From positions 1 to 17,823 of the forward strand of contig CAKPHJ010000026.1 in NCBI GenBank assembly GCA_934157205.1: a stretch of DNA of 17,823 nt, given 5' to 3'. Position numbers and translations under genes: made by a program. How positions within the stretch are numbered: the first letter of the stretch is position 1; every line of letters starts with the position of its first letter. The notes below the pieces were generated by a model. That model was not told the DNA's origin. It did no database searches and was given only the letters and a program-made list of their open reading frames with translations. The stretch is from an uncultured Clostridia bacterium (lineage in GTDB: Bacteria > Bacillota > Clostridia > TANB77 > CAG-508). This document shows, one piece after another, positions 6,885 through 13,303 of the stretch.

Positions 6885-8819
6885 TTATGATTCTCTTGTT
6901 CTTTCTTCTATTTCTTTTAAAACTTTTTCTTGAAAATCAGCAATTTTCATTGTTCCAATATCTCCATTTTTTCTAGAACGTACTGACACTGTATTTTCTT
7001 CTACTTCTTTTGCTCCTACAATAAGCATATATGGAACTTTTTCAAGTTGAGCTTCTCTAATTTTATAACCTGTTTTTTCGTTTCTGTCATCAACTGTAAC
7101 ACGCATACCTTTTTTAGTAAATTGTTCTGCTAGTTTATGACTATATTCGTGTTGCTTGTCTGTAATAGGTAATATTTTAACTTGTACTGGTGAAAGCCAT
7201 GTTGGAAATGCTCCTTTAGTTTCTTCTATTAAGAAACACATAAATCTATCTGAAGTTCCTAATATAGCTCTATGTATAACAACAGGTCTATGTTTTTCAC
7301 CATCTTCTCCTATATATTCAAGTTTAAATCTTTCTGGAAGTAAAAAGTCTAGTTGACAAGTTGAAACTGTTACATCATGTCCTATTGAAGATTTTAATTG
7401 AACATCTAATTTTGGTCCATAAAATGCTGCTTCTCCTTCTGCTTCATAAAAGTTTATTCCTAAATCTGTTAAAATTTCTCTTAACTGACTTTCAGCTTTT
7501 TCCCACATTTCGTCATCATCAAAATATTTATGTTTGTCTTTTTTATCTCTTAATGATAGTCTAAATTCGTAGTCTTTAAATCCAAAATCTTTATAAACAG
7601 AAAGTATTAATTGTACTACTCTTCCAACTTCTTCTTTTATTTGATCTGGTCTAACAAATAAATGAGCATCATTTTGGCACATTTCACGAACTCTTTCTAT
7701 TCCACAAACACTTCCACTTGCTTCGTATCTAAAGTCATGAGCCAATTCTCCAATTCTTATTGGTAAATCTCTATATGAATGCATTTTATTTTTGTATACT
7801 AACATATGATGTGGACAATTCATAGGTCTTAATACTAGTTCTTCATTGTCTAATTTCATAACAGGAAACATGTCTTCTTTATAGTGATCCCAATGACCAC
7901 TTGTTTTATATAAATCTACATTTGCAAGTGATGGTGTGTATACATGGCTATATCCTAGTGCTATTTCTTTGTCTTGTATATATCTTTCTAGAATTCTTCT
8001 TATTGTTGCTCCATTTGGTAAATACATAGGTAAGCCTGAACCAACTAATGGATGTGTCATAAATAGTTCTTGTTCTTTACCAATTCTTCTATGGTCACGT
8101 TGTCTTGCTTCTTCTAGTTTTTGTAAATATTCGTCAACTTGACTTGATTTTGGAAATGATATTGCATAAATTCTTTGCAACATTTTATTGTGTTCATCAC
8201 CTCTCCAGTATGCCCCTGAAGATGATAATATTTTTACAGCTTTTACTTTTCCAGTACTTTGTAAGTGTGGTCCTGCACAAAGGTCTGTAAATTCTCCTTG
8301 TTTATAAAAACTTATTTCTTCTCCTTCTGGTAATTCTTCTATAAGTTCTACTTTGTAAGGTTCATTTTTCATTAATTCTAATGCTTCTTTTTTAGGTAAT
8401 GAAAAACGTTCTATTTTTATGTCTTCTTTTATAATTTTTTTCATTTCTTCTTCTATTTTTGATTTATCATCATCTGTAAATGGTTTTTCTACATCAAAGT
8501 CATAATAAAAACCTTCGTTAATAGCTGGTCCTATTGCAAGTTTTGCAGTTGGAAATAATCTTTTTATAGCTTGAGCCATTATGTGTGATGTTGTATGCCA
8601 ATATGCTTTTTTTCCTTCTATATCTTCTTCTTTGAATGTATGTATAATTAATGTGCAATCTTCATTTATTTTATATCTTAGGTCTTTTATTTCTCCATTA
8701 ATTTCTCCACATGTTGCATTTCTGGCTAAACCCTCACTTATTTTTTTTGTAACTTCTAAAATAGATGATCCTTTTTCAGTTTCTATAACAGCTCCATCTT
8801 TTAATGTAATTTTAATCAC
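6885..8819 (-). CDS. thrS: threonyl-tRNA synthetase
   Basis: Cytoplasmic class II synthetase charging tRNA-Thr. The 644 residues are full length. In order: TGS domain (1-60); editing domain with HTTSH near 75-79 and DLCAGPH, which hydrolyses Ser-tRNA-Thr; catalytic core with the zinc ligands Cys in RPMNCPHH, His in NDAHLF and His in VIHRAI; and motif 3 GTSDRF; then the anticodon-binding domain (PVQVKILPITDKQHEY onward). Start is GTG at 8819 with AAGGAGG seven bases upstream. No T-box leader is present: only about 60 bases separate the promoter from the gene. It is divergent from tRNA-Thr(GGT), its own substrate, from back-to-back promoters. A hairpin separates it from ychF. Confidence 0.98.
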   Translation of the reverse strand: MIKITLKDGAVIETEKGSSILEVTKKISEGLARNATCGEINGEIKDLRYKINEDCTLIIHTFKEEDIEGKKAYWHTTSHIMAQAIKRLFPTAKLAIGPAINEGFYYDFDVEKPFTDDDKSKIEEEMKKIIKEDIKIERFSLPKKEALELMKNEPYKVELIEELPEGEEISFYKQGEFTDLCAGPHLQSTGKVKAVKILSSSGAYWRGDEHNKMLQRIYAISFPKSSQVDEYLQKLEEARQRDHRRIGKEQELFMTHPLVGSGLPMYLPNGATIRRILERYIQDKEIALGYSHVYTPSLANVDLYKTSGHWDHYKEDMFPVMKLDNEELVLRPMNCPHHMLVYKNKMHSYRDLPIRIGELAHDFRYEASGSVCGIERVREMCQNDAHLFVRPDQIKEEVGRVVQLILSVYKDFGFKDYEFRLSLRDKKDKHKYFDDDEMWEKAESQLREILTDLGINFYEAEGEAAFYGPKLDVQLKSSIGHDVTVSTCQLDFLLPERFKLEYIGEDGEKHRPVVIHRAILGTSDRFMCFLIEETKGAFPTWLSPVQVKILPITDKQHEYSHKLAEQFTKKGMRVTVDDRNEKTGYKIREAQLEKVPYMLIVGAKEVEENTVSVRSRKNGDIGTMKIADFQEKVLKEIEERTRES

Positions 8820-8858
8820 AGTAATTCCTCCTTATATAGCATTTTTTTCTATGACATA

Positions 8859-8887
8859 ATTTTAATACTTTTTTTGAAAAATGTAAA
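8859..8887 (-). promoter_or_regulatory. thrS: sigma-A promoter of thrS
   Basis: Minus strand: TTTACA (8887-8882), 17-bp spacer, TAAAAT (8864-8859). Its -35 box is 8 bp from the -35 box of the divergent tRNA promoter, and together they make a 9-bp inverted repeat. Confidence 0.7.
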
Positions 8888-8895
8888 TAGAAATG

Positions 8896-8924
8896 TTTAC
8901 ATTTAAATTTAATTATTATATAAT
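8896..8924 (+). promoter_or_regulatory. sigma-A promoter of tRNA-Thr
   Basis: Plus strand: TTTACA (8896-8901), 17-bp spacer, TATAAT (8919-8924). It would start transcription near 8931, about 16 bases before the tRNA. Confidence 0.8.
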
Positions 8925-8946
8925 ATGACCTAGATTTGTAATTTTT

Positions 8947-9022
8947 GCTTCCATAGCTCAGTTGGTAGAGTGCAGCCTTGGTAAGGCTGAGGTCACGGGT
9001 TCAATTCCCGTTGGAAGCCCCA
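8947..9022 (+). tRNA. tRNA-Thr (anticodon GGT), CCA encoded
   Basis: A complete cloverleaf: acceptor GCTTCCA/TGGAAGC; D arm GCTC with GAGT around AGTTGGTA; anticodon stem CAGCC/GGCTG with loop TTGGTAA, giving anticodon GGT; T arm ACGGG/CCCGT with loop TTCAATT. The 3' CCA is in the DNA. The discriminator base reads C, whereas bacterial tRNA-Thr usually has A or T. It reads ACC and ACT codons and is charged by the thrS product encoded divergently. Confidence 0.96.
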
Positions 9023-9030
9023 AATTGAGT

Positions 9031-9061
9031 AGGAGAAATATCATTAATTGATATTTCTCCT
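9031..9061. repeat. 13-bp hairpin just after tRNA-Thr
   Basis: AGGAGAAATATCA (9031-9043) and its exact reverse complement (9049-9061) around a 5-base loop, eight bases beyond the CCA end. No T-run follows on either strand, so it may be a 3' processing or stability element rather than the terminator. Confidence 0.55.
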
Positions 9062-9068
9062 CTTACAA

Positions 9069-9120
9069 AAGAACCAATAAGAATTTTTAATCTTTCTTAT
9101 TGGTTCTTGCTTTTTTTCTT
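9069..9120 (+). terminator. terminator of tRNA-Thr overlapping the 3' end of sigH
   Basis: Perfect 15-bp inverted repeat (AAGAACCAATAAGAA at 9069-9083, TTCTTATTGGTTCTT at 9094-9108) with a 10-base loop, followed on the plus strand by GCTTTTTTTCTT, a classical intrinsic terminator. On the minus strand the same stem contains the last sigH codons and ends in TTTT, so it probably also stops sigH transcription. Confidence 0.85.
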
Positions 9121-9732
9121 ATTCTTTGTATAGCATTATCTATTGATTTTACAGGTGCATTTAATTCTTTTGCTATTACTGCATAACTTTTACCATTTAT
9201 AAATCTATTTAAAACATTTTTTTCAAATTTACTTAAATTTTTATTAACTGCATTTTCTATTTCAGAATAATATTCTTTTTTCATTATTGTTTCTAATGGG
9301 TCTTCAATAACTTTGCTGTTAAATGTATCTATTAGTTCTACACTATCATCTTCATTGTTATCATATGCTGCTATGTTTAGTGACAAATATGAGTTTAATG
9401 GTATATGTTTTTGTCTGTTTGAACTTTTAATTGCTGTAATTAGTTGTCTTTCAATACATATATTAGCAAATGATTTAAATGTATTTTGTTTTTCCGGATT
9501 AAAGCTTTTTACAGCTTTAAAAAGACCTATCATTCCTTCTTGAACAATATCTTCTTTTTCTGCTCCAATCATAAAGTATTTACTAACTTTAATATTTACT
9601 AATTCTTTATATTTGTTTAATATATATGATAAAGCATTTTCGTCACCTTGATGTATTCCGTGATATTATTTGTTCATCTGTTAGATTATTATACTCTTTT
9701 GCTATGTTTAAAATATCTTTGTTTTGTTGCAT
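9087..9732 (-). CDS. sigH: sporulation sigma factor SigH, interrupted by one apparent +1 frameshift at an in-frame CGG
   Basis: Sigma-H (Spo0H) directs RNA polymerase to early sporulation and post-exponential genes. The segment from 9572 downward contains family landmarks: GAEKEDIVQEGMIGL (region 2), ANICIERQLITAIK, RQKHIPLNSY and, in region 4, KSIDNAIQRIRKKA. That segment alone lacks the N-terminus. An ATG at 9732 preceded by GGAGG (14-base gap) opens a frame encoding about 24 fitting residues (...NNLTDEQIIS), then CGG at 9660-9658, then a TGA at 9645-9643. Skipping the C gives Gly-Ile-His-Gln-Gly-Asp-Glu-Asn-Ala, running straight into the known SigH sequence. The corrected product is about 214 residues, close to the Bacillus length of 218. 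A perfect sigma-A promoter lies upstream. It could be a programmed frameshift, a real mutation or a base-calling error. Confidence 0.88.
9658..9660 (-). other. sigH: CGG frameshift site 1 (sigH codon 25)
   Basis: Minus strand TCA-CGG-AAT. The zero frame stops at TGA 9645-9643. The +1 frame has a TAA a few codons upstream, so the shift must fall in a window of about eight codons around this CGG. Reading TCA-(C)-GGA restores SigH. Confidence 0.75.
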
Positions 9733-9771
9733 TTGTTTTTAAAATACCTCCACATTGTGCATACTAATGTT

Positions 9772-9800
9772 ATTATATATAGCTATTTATTTAATGTCAA
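9772..9800 (-). promoter_or_regulatory. sigH: sigma-A promoter of sigH inside the end of the GH18 gene
   Basis: Minus strand TTGACA (9800-9795), 17-bp spacer, TATAAT (9777-9772): a full consensus match. The -35 box forms the Leu-Thr codons near the end of the upstream GH18 gene. Transcription would start near 9765, about 33 bases before the sigH ATG. Confidence 0.8.
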
Positions 9801-11498
9801 GCTATTTTTTATTAAATTCCATACATCTTCTGTTTCCATACCTAACTGCCATGACCCAACTCCTGCTAGATTATTGTCTGTAACTAAAGATAGTTTTTCT
9901 TTTAGTGAATCATTGTCTTCAATCCATATTTGCTTTTTATAGCCGTTTTCATCTGTGTATTCAACATAATTTTGTTTTAAATTGTCATCCCATTTTTTTT
10001 CTGCTCCATCTGGTATAACTTTATCTATATTTTTCATAGATACTGTTTTACTAATTGTTTTTCCTTCTGAATTTGTTGTCCAAACTCTTGTGTAAAAAGG
10101 TATTGCAAGTATTATTTTATTAGATTCAATCTCTTCTGTTTGCAAAAATTTATTTAGTCCTAATTTAACCCAATCATACCCTGCTGTTGTACCTGGTTTT
10201 GTACTTGATGCTCCATATTCATCATATGCCATAAATACTATATAATCTGCTACATCTCCAATTACATTTCTGTCAAAACACATTGACCATGTTTCTGAAC
10301 CATCTGGTGCAGTAACATCTACTGAGGTAACTAGTCCTATTTCTTTTAATCTTGGAGTTAATTCTATAATAAATCTTGAATATAAGTCTTTATCTTCTTG
10401 TTTCATATTTTCAAAATCTATATTTATTCCATCTAATTTATATTTTACACATACATTAACTATTCTTTCTATAAGTTTTTGTCTATACGTATAATTGTTC
10501 ATTATTTTTGAAGTAACATCTATTCCAGCTTCTGCATTAGATAAAATTGGCCATATTTTATATCCATTGTTATGTGCCCATTGGATATAGGCTTCTCCTT
10601 CGTCACCAATATTTTCGTTAAATCTTGCATTTTCGTCAATGTAGAAAAATGCAGGTGATACAACATTTATGCCATCTATACTTGTCCCAGTTCTATCTGG
10701 TGCTGAAGCTACAGTTGAAAAATAATCCCAAGTTAAATTTACTTTTCCATTAATTTGCTTTTCTTCTTCCATATTTTCTCTAACTGTATGTTCATTTTCT
10801 AATTTTTTTGTTTTTATATATCCTATTTTTCCATTTGATGTTCTAATTTTAGAATATCCATTTTCAGAAGAAATAACAATTACTGTGTCTCCTTTTTTTA
10901 TTTTGTCAATAGTTTTTGACAAAAACTTTGTAGATGATTTAACAGATAAATTTGAAGACACAATTGCCTTTTTTTGCTCTTTTTCTAATGAATCCATAGT
11001 TATAGTTTTTGTATTTTCAATATTATCTATTTCAATATCGTATACGTCTTTCATTTCTGAAATTGGTAAATATATAACATTTCCTTCTTTTATTGCATGA
11101 GCATATATATTTTTATTTGATCCATTAATAGTTATGTTATTATTTTCAAAATCAATTTCTGCTATTTTCTTTTCGTATGTTGTTATAATTTTATTTGTAT
11201 CTTTTTCTTCGTAAATGTATTTATCAAAAAAATTACCTATATCTGCTTTTGATAAATATATTATTCCATCTTGTATTAAAATATCATTTTTTAAGTTTGA
11301 TGTTACATTTTTATTGTTTATTATTAAATTTGTTTTTTCGTTTTTATCAAATACTATATAATTATTGGCTATTATTCCAATTAGAAATAATAAAATTATT
11401 ATAATGATTGTTATAAATATTTTTTTTATTGTTTTTTTGTTTATTTGCTTCGATTTGATTTTTCTGCTGTTTTTTTCTTCTCTTTTCACTTGTTCCAT
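9783..11498 (-). CDS. membrane-anchored GH18-family glycoside hydrolase with SH3 domain
   Basis: A probable cell-wall or spore-wall glycan hydrolase of about 571 residues. In order: a basic cytoplasmic N-terminus, one hydrophobic anchor (about 28-46), a copper-amine-oxidase-N-like stalk region (about 55-165), a bacterial SH3 domain (about 180-235; KGDTVIVISSENGYSKIRT) and a C-terminal GH18 barrel. The barrel carries the catalytic DxxDxDxE motif as DGINIDFE near 356-363, followed by family strands (YIVFMAYDEYG, KIILAIPFYTRVW, GVGSWQLG). GTG at 11507 is in frame, but the AGGAAA ribosome site is too close to it; the ATG at 11498 has proper spacing. It lies 22 bases after the hemolysin III gene and is probably the last gene of the tcdA operon. 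This architecture resembles spore-associated peptidoglycan hydrolases; the substrate is inferred. Confidence 0.9.
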   Translation of the reverse strand: MEQVKREEKNSRKIKSKQINKKTIKKIFITIIIIILLFLIGIIANNYIVFDKNEKTNLIINNKNVTSNLKNDILIQDGIIYLSKADIGNFFDKYIYEEKDTNKIITTYEKKIAEIDFENNNITINGSNKNIYAHAIKEGNVIYLPISEMKDVYDIEIDNIENTKTITMDSLEKEQKKAIVSSNLSVKSSTKFLSKTIDKIKKGDTVIVISSENGYSKIRTSNGKIGYIKTKKLENEHTVRENMEEEKQINGKVNLTWDYFSTVASAPDRTGTSIDGINVVSPAFFYIDENARFNENIGDEGEAYIQWAHNNGYKIWPILSNAEAGIDVTSKIMNNYTYRQKLIERIVNVCVKYKLDGINIDFENMKQEDKDLYSRFIIELTPRLKEIGLVTSVDVTAPDGSETWSMCFDRNVIGDVADYIVFMAYDEYGASSTKPGTTAGYDWVKLGLNKFLQTEEIESNKIILAIPFYTRVWTTNSEGKTISKTVSMKNIDKVIPDGAEKKWDDNLKQNYVEYTDENGYKKQIWIEDNDSLKEKLSLVTDNNLAGVGSWQLGMETEDVWNLIKNSLTLNK

Positions 11499-11520
11499 TT
11501 TATTCACTTTCCTATCTATT

Positions 11521-12198
11521 CTATATTACATAAATTAATATGCAAAGTAAATGCATAATACTTGAAATAACACATAAAACATGAAATATTGAATGCATCC
11601 ATTTCTTCTTTTTTCCTAGTCCATATAAGACTGCACCAATAGTATAACAGATGCCACCACCTAAAAGCAATAAAAATCCGTGAAATTCCTAAAGATTCTA
11701 TAATAACATTTATTTTTAAAATAATGCACCAACCCATAATTAAATAGCATATCATTGAAAATTTTTTGAATTGTTTTAAGTCTATAGCATTTAAGGTAAT
11801 TCCAAAAAGTGCAATTCCCCATACAATTCCAAAAATTGACCAACCGAAGTGCTGTATTATATTGTCTTAAAGTACATAATGTAAATGGAGTATATGAACC
11901 AGCTATTAATAAAAATATTGAACAGTGATCTATAACTTGAAAAACTTTTTTTGCTTTCAATTTTGGGTTTAACCCATGATATATACTAGACATTGTATAT
12001 AGTATTAATAATGTAGTTCCAAAAACAACCCCTGAAACCACTCCATATGCATTATGATGTTTTGCGGCAACAATGCTACATAATACAATTGCTACTATTC
12101 CGAACAACTCCACCTATTATATGTGAAACCATATTAAATATTTCTTCGCCTTTTGTATATGTAGGCAAGACTCTTTCAGACAATTTTGTTCTTCCCAT
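11521..12198 (-). CDS. hemolysin III (YqfA/PAQR-like) membrane protein, interrupted by three apparent +1 frameshifts at CGG codons
   Basis: A seven-span membrane protein family of uncertain function (hemolysin III, related to PAQR receptors). The ATG at 12198 has GGAGGG seven bases upstream, and the TAG is at 11523-11521. Read straight, the gene ends after 40 residues. Joining four frame segments gives one continuous 224-residue protein of normal family length: EEIFNMVSHIIGG, then GIVAIVL...SSIYHGL...QVIDHCSIFLLIAGSYTPF, then GWSIFGIVWGIALFGI...YLIMGW, then GFLLLLGGG...IGAVLYG...MHSIFHVLC. Each junction is at an in-frame CGG (12102, 11846, 11680) where dropping the C yields Gly. The conserved His, Asp and Ser motifs are intact, and spacing to both operon neighbours is normal, unlike a decaying pseudogene. 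There are no other stops or substitutions of note. Confidence 0.87.
11678..11680 (-). other. CGG frameshift site 4 (third in hemolysin III)
   Basis: Minus strand ATT-TCA-CGG-ATT. Reading TCA-(C)-GGA-TTT restores ...GISGFLLLLGGG... and leads to the natural TAG at 11521. Confidence 0.75.
11844..11846 (-). other. CGG frameshift site 3 (second in hemolysin III)
   Basis: Minus strand GCA-CTT-CGG-TTG. Reading CTT-(C)-GGT-TGG restores ALGWSIFGIVWG, a conserved hemolysin III segment in which Gly-Trp is expected. Confidence 0.75.
12100..12102 (-). other. CGG frameshift site 2 (first in hemolysin III, codon 33)
   Basis: Minus strand GTT-GTT-CGG-AAT. The zero frame stops at a TAG eight codons later; the +1 frame has TAA and TAG just upstream. 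Reading GTT-(C)-GGA restores GGVVGIVAIVL. An extra T one base earlier would give the same result. Confidence 0.75.
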
Positions 12199-12210
12199 AT
12201 AATTACCCTC

Positions 12211-12459
12211 CTAATGAGACAAATATTTTTCTAATGCTATTGCTACTTGGTCTGGACATGATGTTCCTCTATTTCCACATGGTATATTTTTTAGTAATTT
12301 TATAACATCTTCAACTTTTCTATTTTTTACTAATTCTGCTACTCCCACTGTGTTTCCTGGACATCCACCTATAATTTTTAAATTTTTTATTATATTATTT
12401 TCAATTTCAAATATCATTTCCATTGAACAAACACCCTCTGGTGTATATCTATATTCCAT
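12211..12459 (-). CDS. TSCPD-domain protein (TIGR03905-like)
   Basis: An 82-residue protein whose C-terminus carries the name-giving TSCPD motif (CGNRGTSCPDQVAIAL) plus two further conserved cysteine contexts, EGVCS and GGCPGN. The family has a redox or metal-like cysteine pattern and no established function; related domains occur in some ribonucleotide reductases. The ATG at 12459 has AGGAGG eight bases upstream. Longer in-frame extension into the ttcA-like gene is not supported. It overlaps the upstream gene by 11 bp, so the two are translationally coupled. Clustering with a cysteine desulfurase and a thiolation enzyme suggests a sulfur or tRNA-modification role, which is inference. Confidence 0.88.
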   Translation of the reverse strand: MEYRYTPEGVCSMEMIFEIENNIIKNLKIIGGCPGNTVGVAELVKNRKVEDVIKLLKNIPCGNRGTSCPDQVAIALEKYLSH

Positions 12460-13303
12460 TATTTTTTCCTCCTTTTTTGTCATAATCATCCATAAAATGA
12501 TGCGTTTTTCCATCTTTTACATATGATATGATTGTATTTAAATTAACATTTTTTGTACTATTGTATATGTTCATATCAACTTTATCATATACTTTTCTTA
12601 ATTGTTTTAGTAATTTTTTCATTTCTTCTCTTTTAGAGCCACCACCTCCATTATCACACATTGTACAATGCTCTGTAAATCTACATGCACATTGTATAAA
12701 ATGTAAATCATTACGTTCTTTCCATCTTATTATGTCCGCTTCTTTTACATAATATAAAGGTCTAATAAGTTCCATTCCTTCATGATATGTACTATGCAAT
12801 TTTGGCATCATGGTTTGCATTTGTGCTCCATAAAGCATTCCCATTAATATAGTTTCTATAACATCATCAAAATGATGTCCTAAAGCTATTTTGTTACAAC
12901 CAAGCTCTTGTGCTTTTCTATATAAATACCCTCTTCTCATTCTAGCACATACATAACAAGGGTGATCATCTATTTTTTCAACTGCTTCGAATATGTTGGT
13001 TTCAAATATAGTTATAGGTATATTTAATAATTTGGCATTATTTATTACTTTTTGTCTGTTTATTTGATTATACCCTGGATCCATAACAAGAAATACAAGT
13101 TCAAATTGAATTTGTCTGTGTTTTTTTAACTCTTGCATACATTTAGCAAGAAGCATAGAATCTTTACCACCTGAAATGCAAACAGCAATTTTATCTCCTT
13201 CTTGAACCATATTAAATTCTTTTATTCCTTTTATAAATTGGCTCCATATTTTTTTTCTATATGTTGTTATTATGCTTTTTTCTATTTCTTCATATCTTTC
13301 CAT
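12449..13303 (-). CDS. TtcA-family PP-loop tRNA thiolation enzyme
   Basis: An ATP-pyrophosphatase-type enzyme of the TtcA family, which in Proteobacteria makes 2-thiocytidine at tRNA position 32 using a 4Fe-4S cluster. The 284 residues show the PP-loop SGGKDS at 44-49, CYVC (Cys116, Cys119), GHHFDDVIET and a further cysteine group CACRFTEHCTMC (Cys205-216). The cluster ligands are therefore available. Start at 13303 is chosen because AAAGGA is nine bases upstream and it opens MERYEEIEK; a TTG at 13321 is in frame but lacks a good site. It overlaps the desulfurase gene by 14 bp and the TSCPD gene by 11 bp. The desulfurase is the natural sulfur donor. The exact nucleoside modified in this organism is not shown by the sequence. 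Confidence 0.9.
   Translation of the reverse strand: MERYEEIEKSIITTYRKKIWSQFIKGIKEFNMVQEGDKIAVCISGGKDSMLLAKCMQELKKHRQIQFELVFLVMDPGYNQINRQKVINNAKLLNIPITIFETNIFEAVEKIDDHPCYVCARMRRGYLYRKAQELGCNKIALGHHFDDVIETILMGMLYGAQMQTMMPKLHSTYHEGMELIRPLYYVKEADIIRWKERNDLHFIQCACRFTEHCTMCDNGGGGSKREEMKKLLKQLRKVYDKVDMNIYNSTKNVNLNTIISYVKDGKTHHFMDDYDKKGGKNNGI

Noticed and set aside
8879..8904. Inverted repeat AAATGTAAA/TTTACATTT upstream of thrS as a repressor operator
   Set aside because: It is explained by the two divergent -35 boxes, each correctly 17 bp from a -10; no separate operator is needed.
8820..8946. T-box riboswitch for thrS
   Set aside because: The leader is too short and no T-box core sequence is visible on the minus strand.
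9658..12102. Simple context-dependent base-calling error explaining all four extra bases
   Set aside because: Not excluded, but near-identical contexts lack the extra base: TCA-GGA-AAT in dpaB (2061-2069) and ATTTCAGGTGG in the TtcA-like gene (about 13166-13176). The sites are also not homopolymers.
11521..12198. Two separate small proteins in the hemolysin III region
   Set aside because: Each carries only part of the family fold followed by non-family sequence; joined across the CGG sites they make one normal-length protein.
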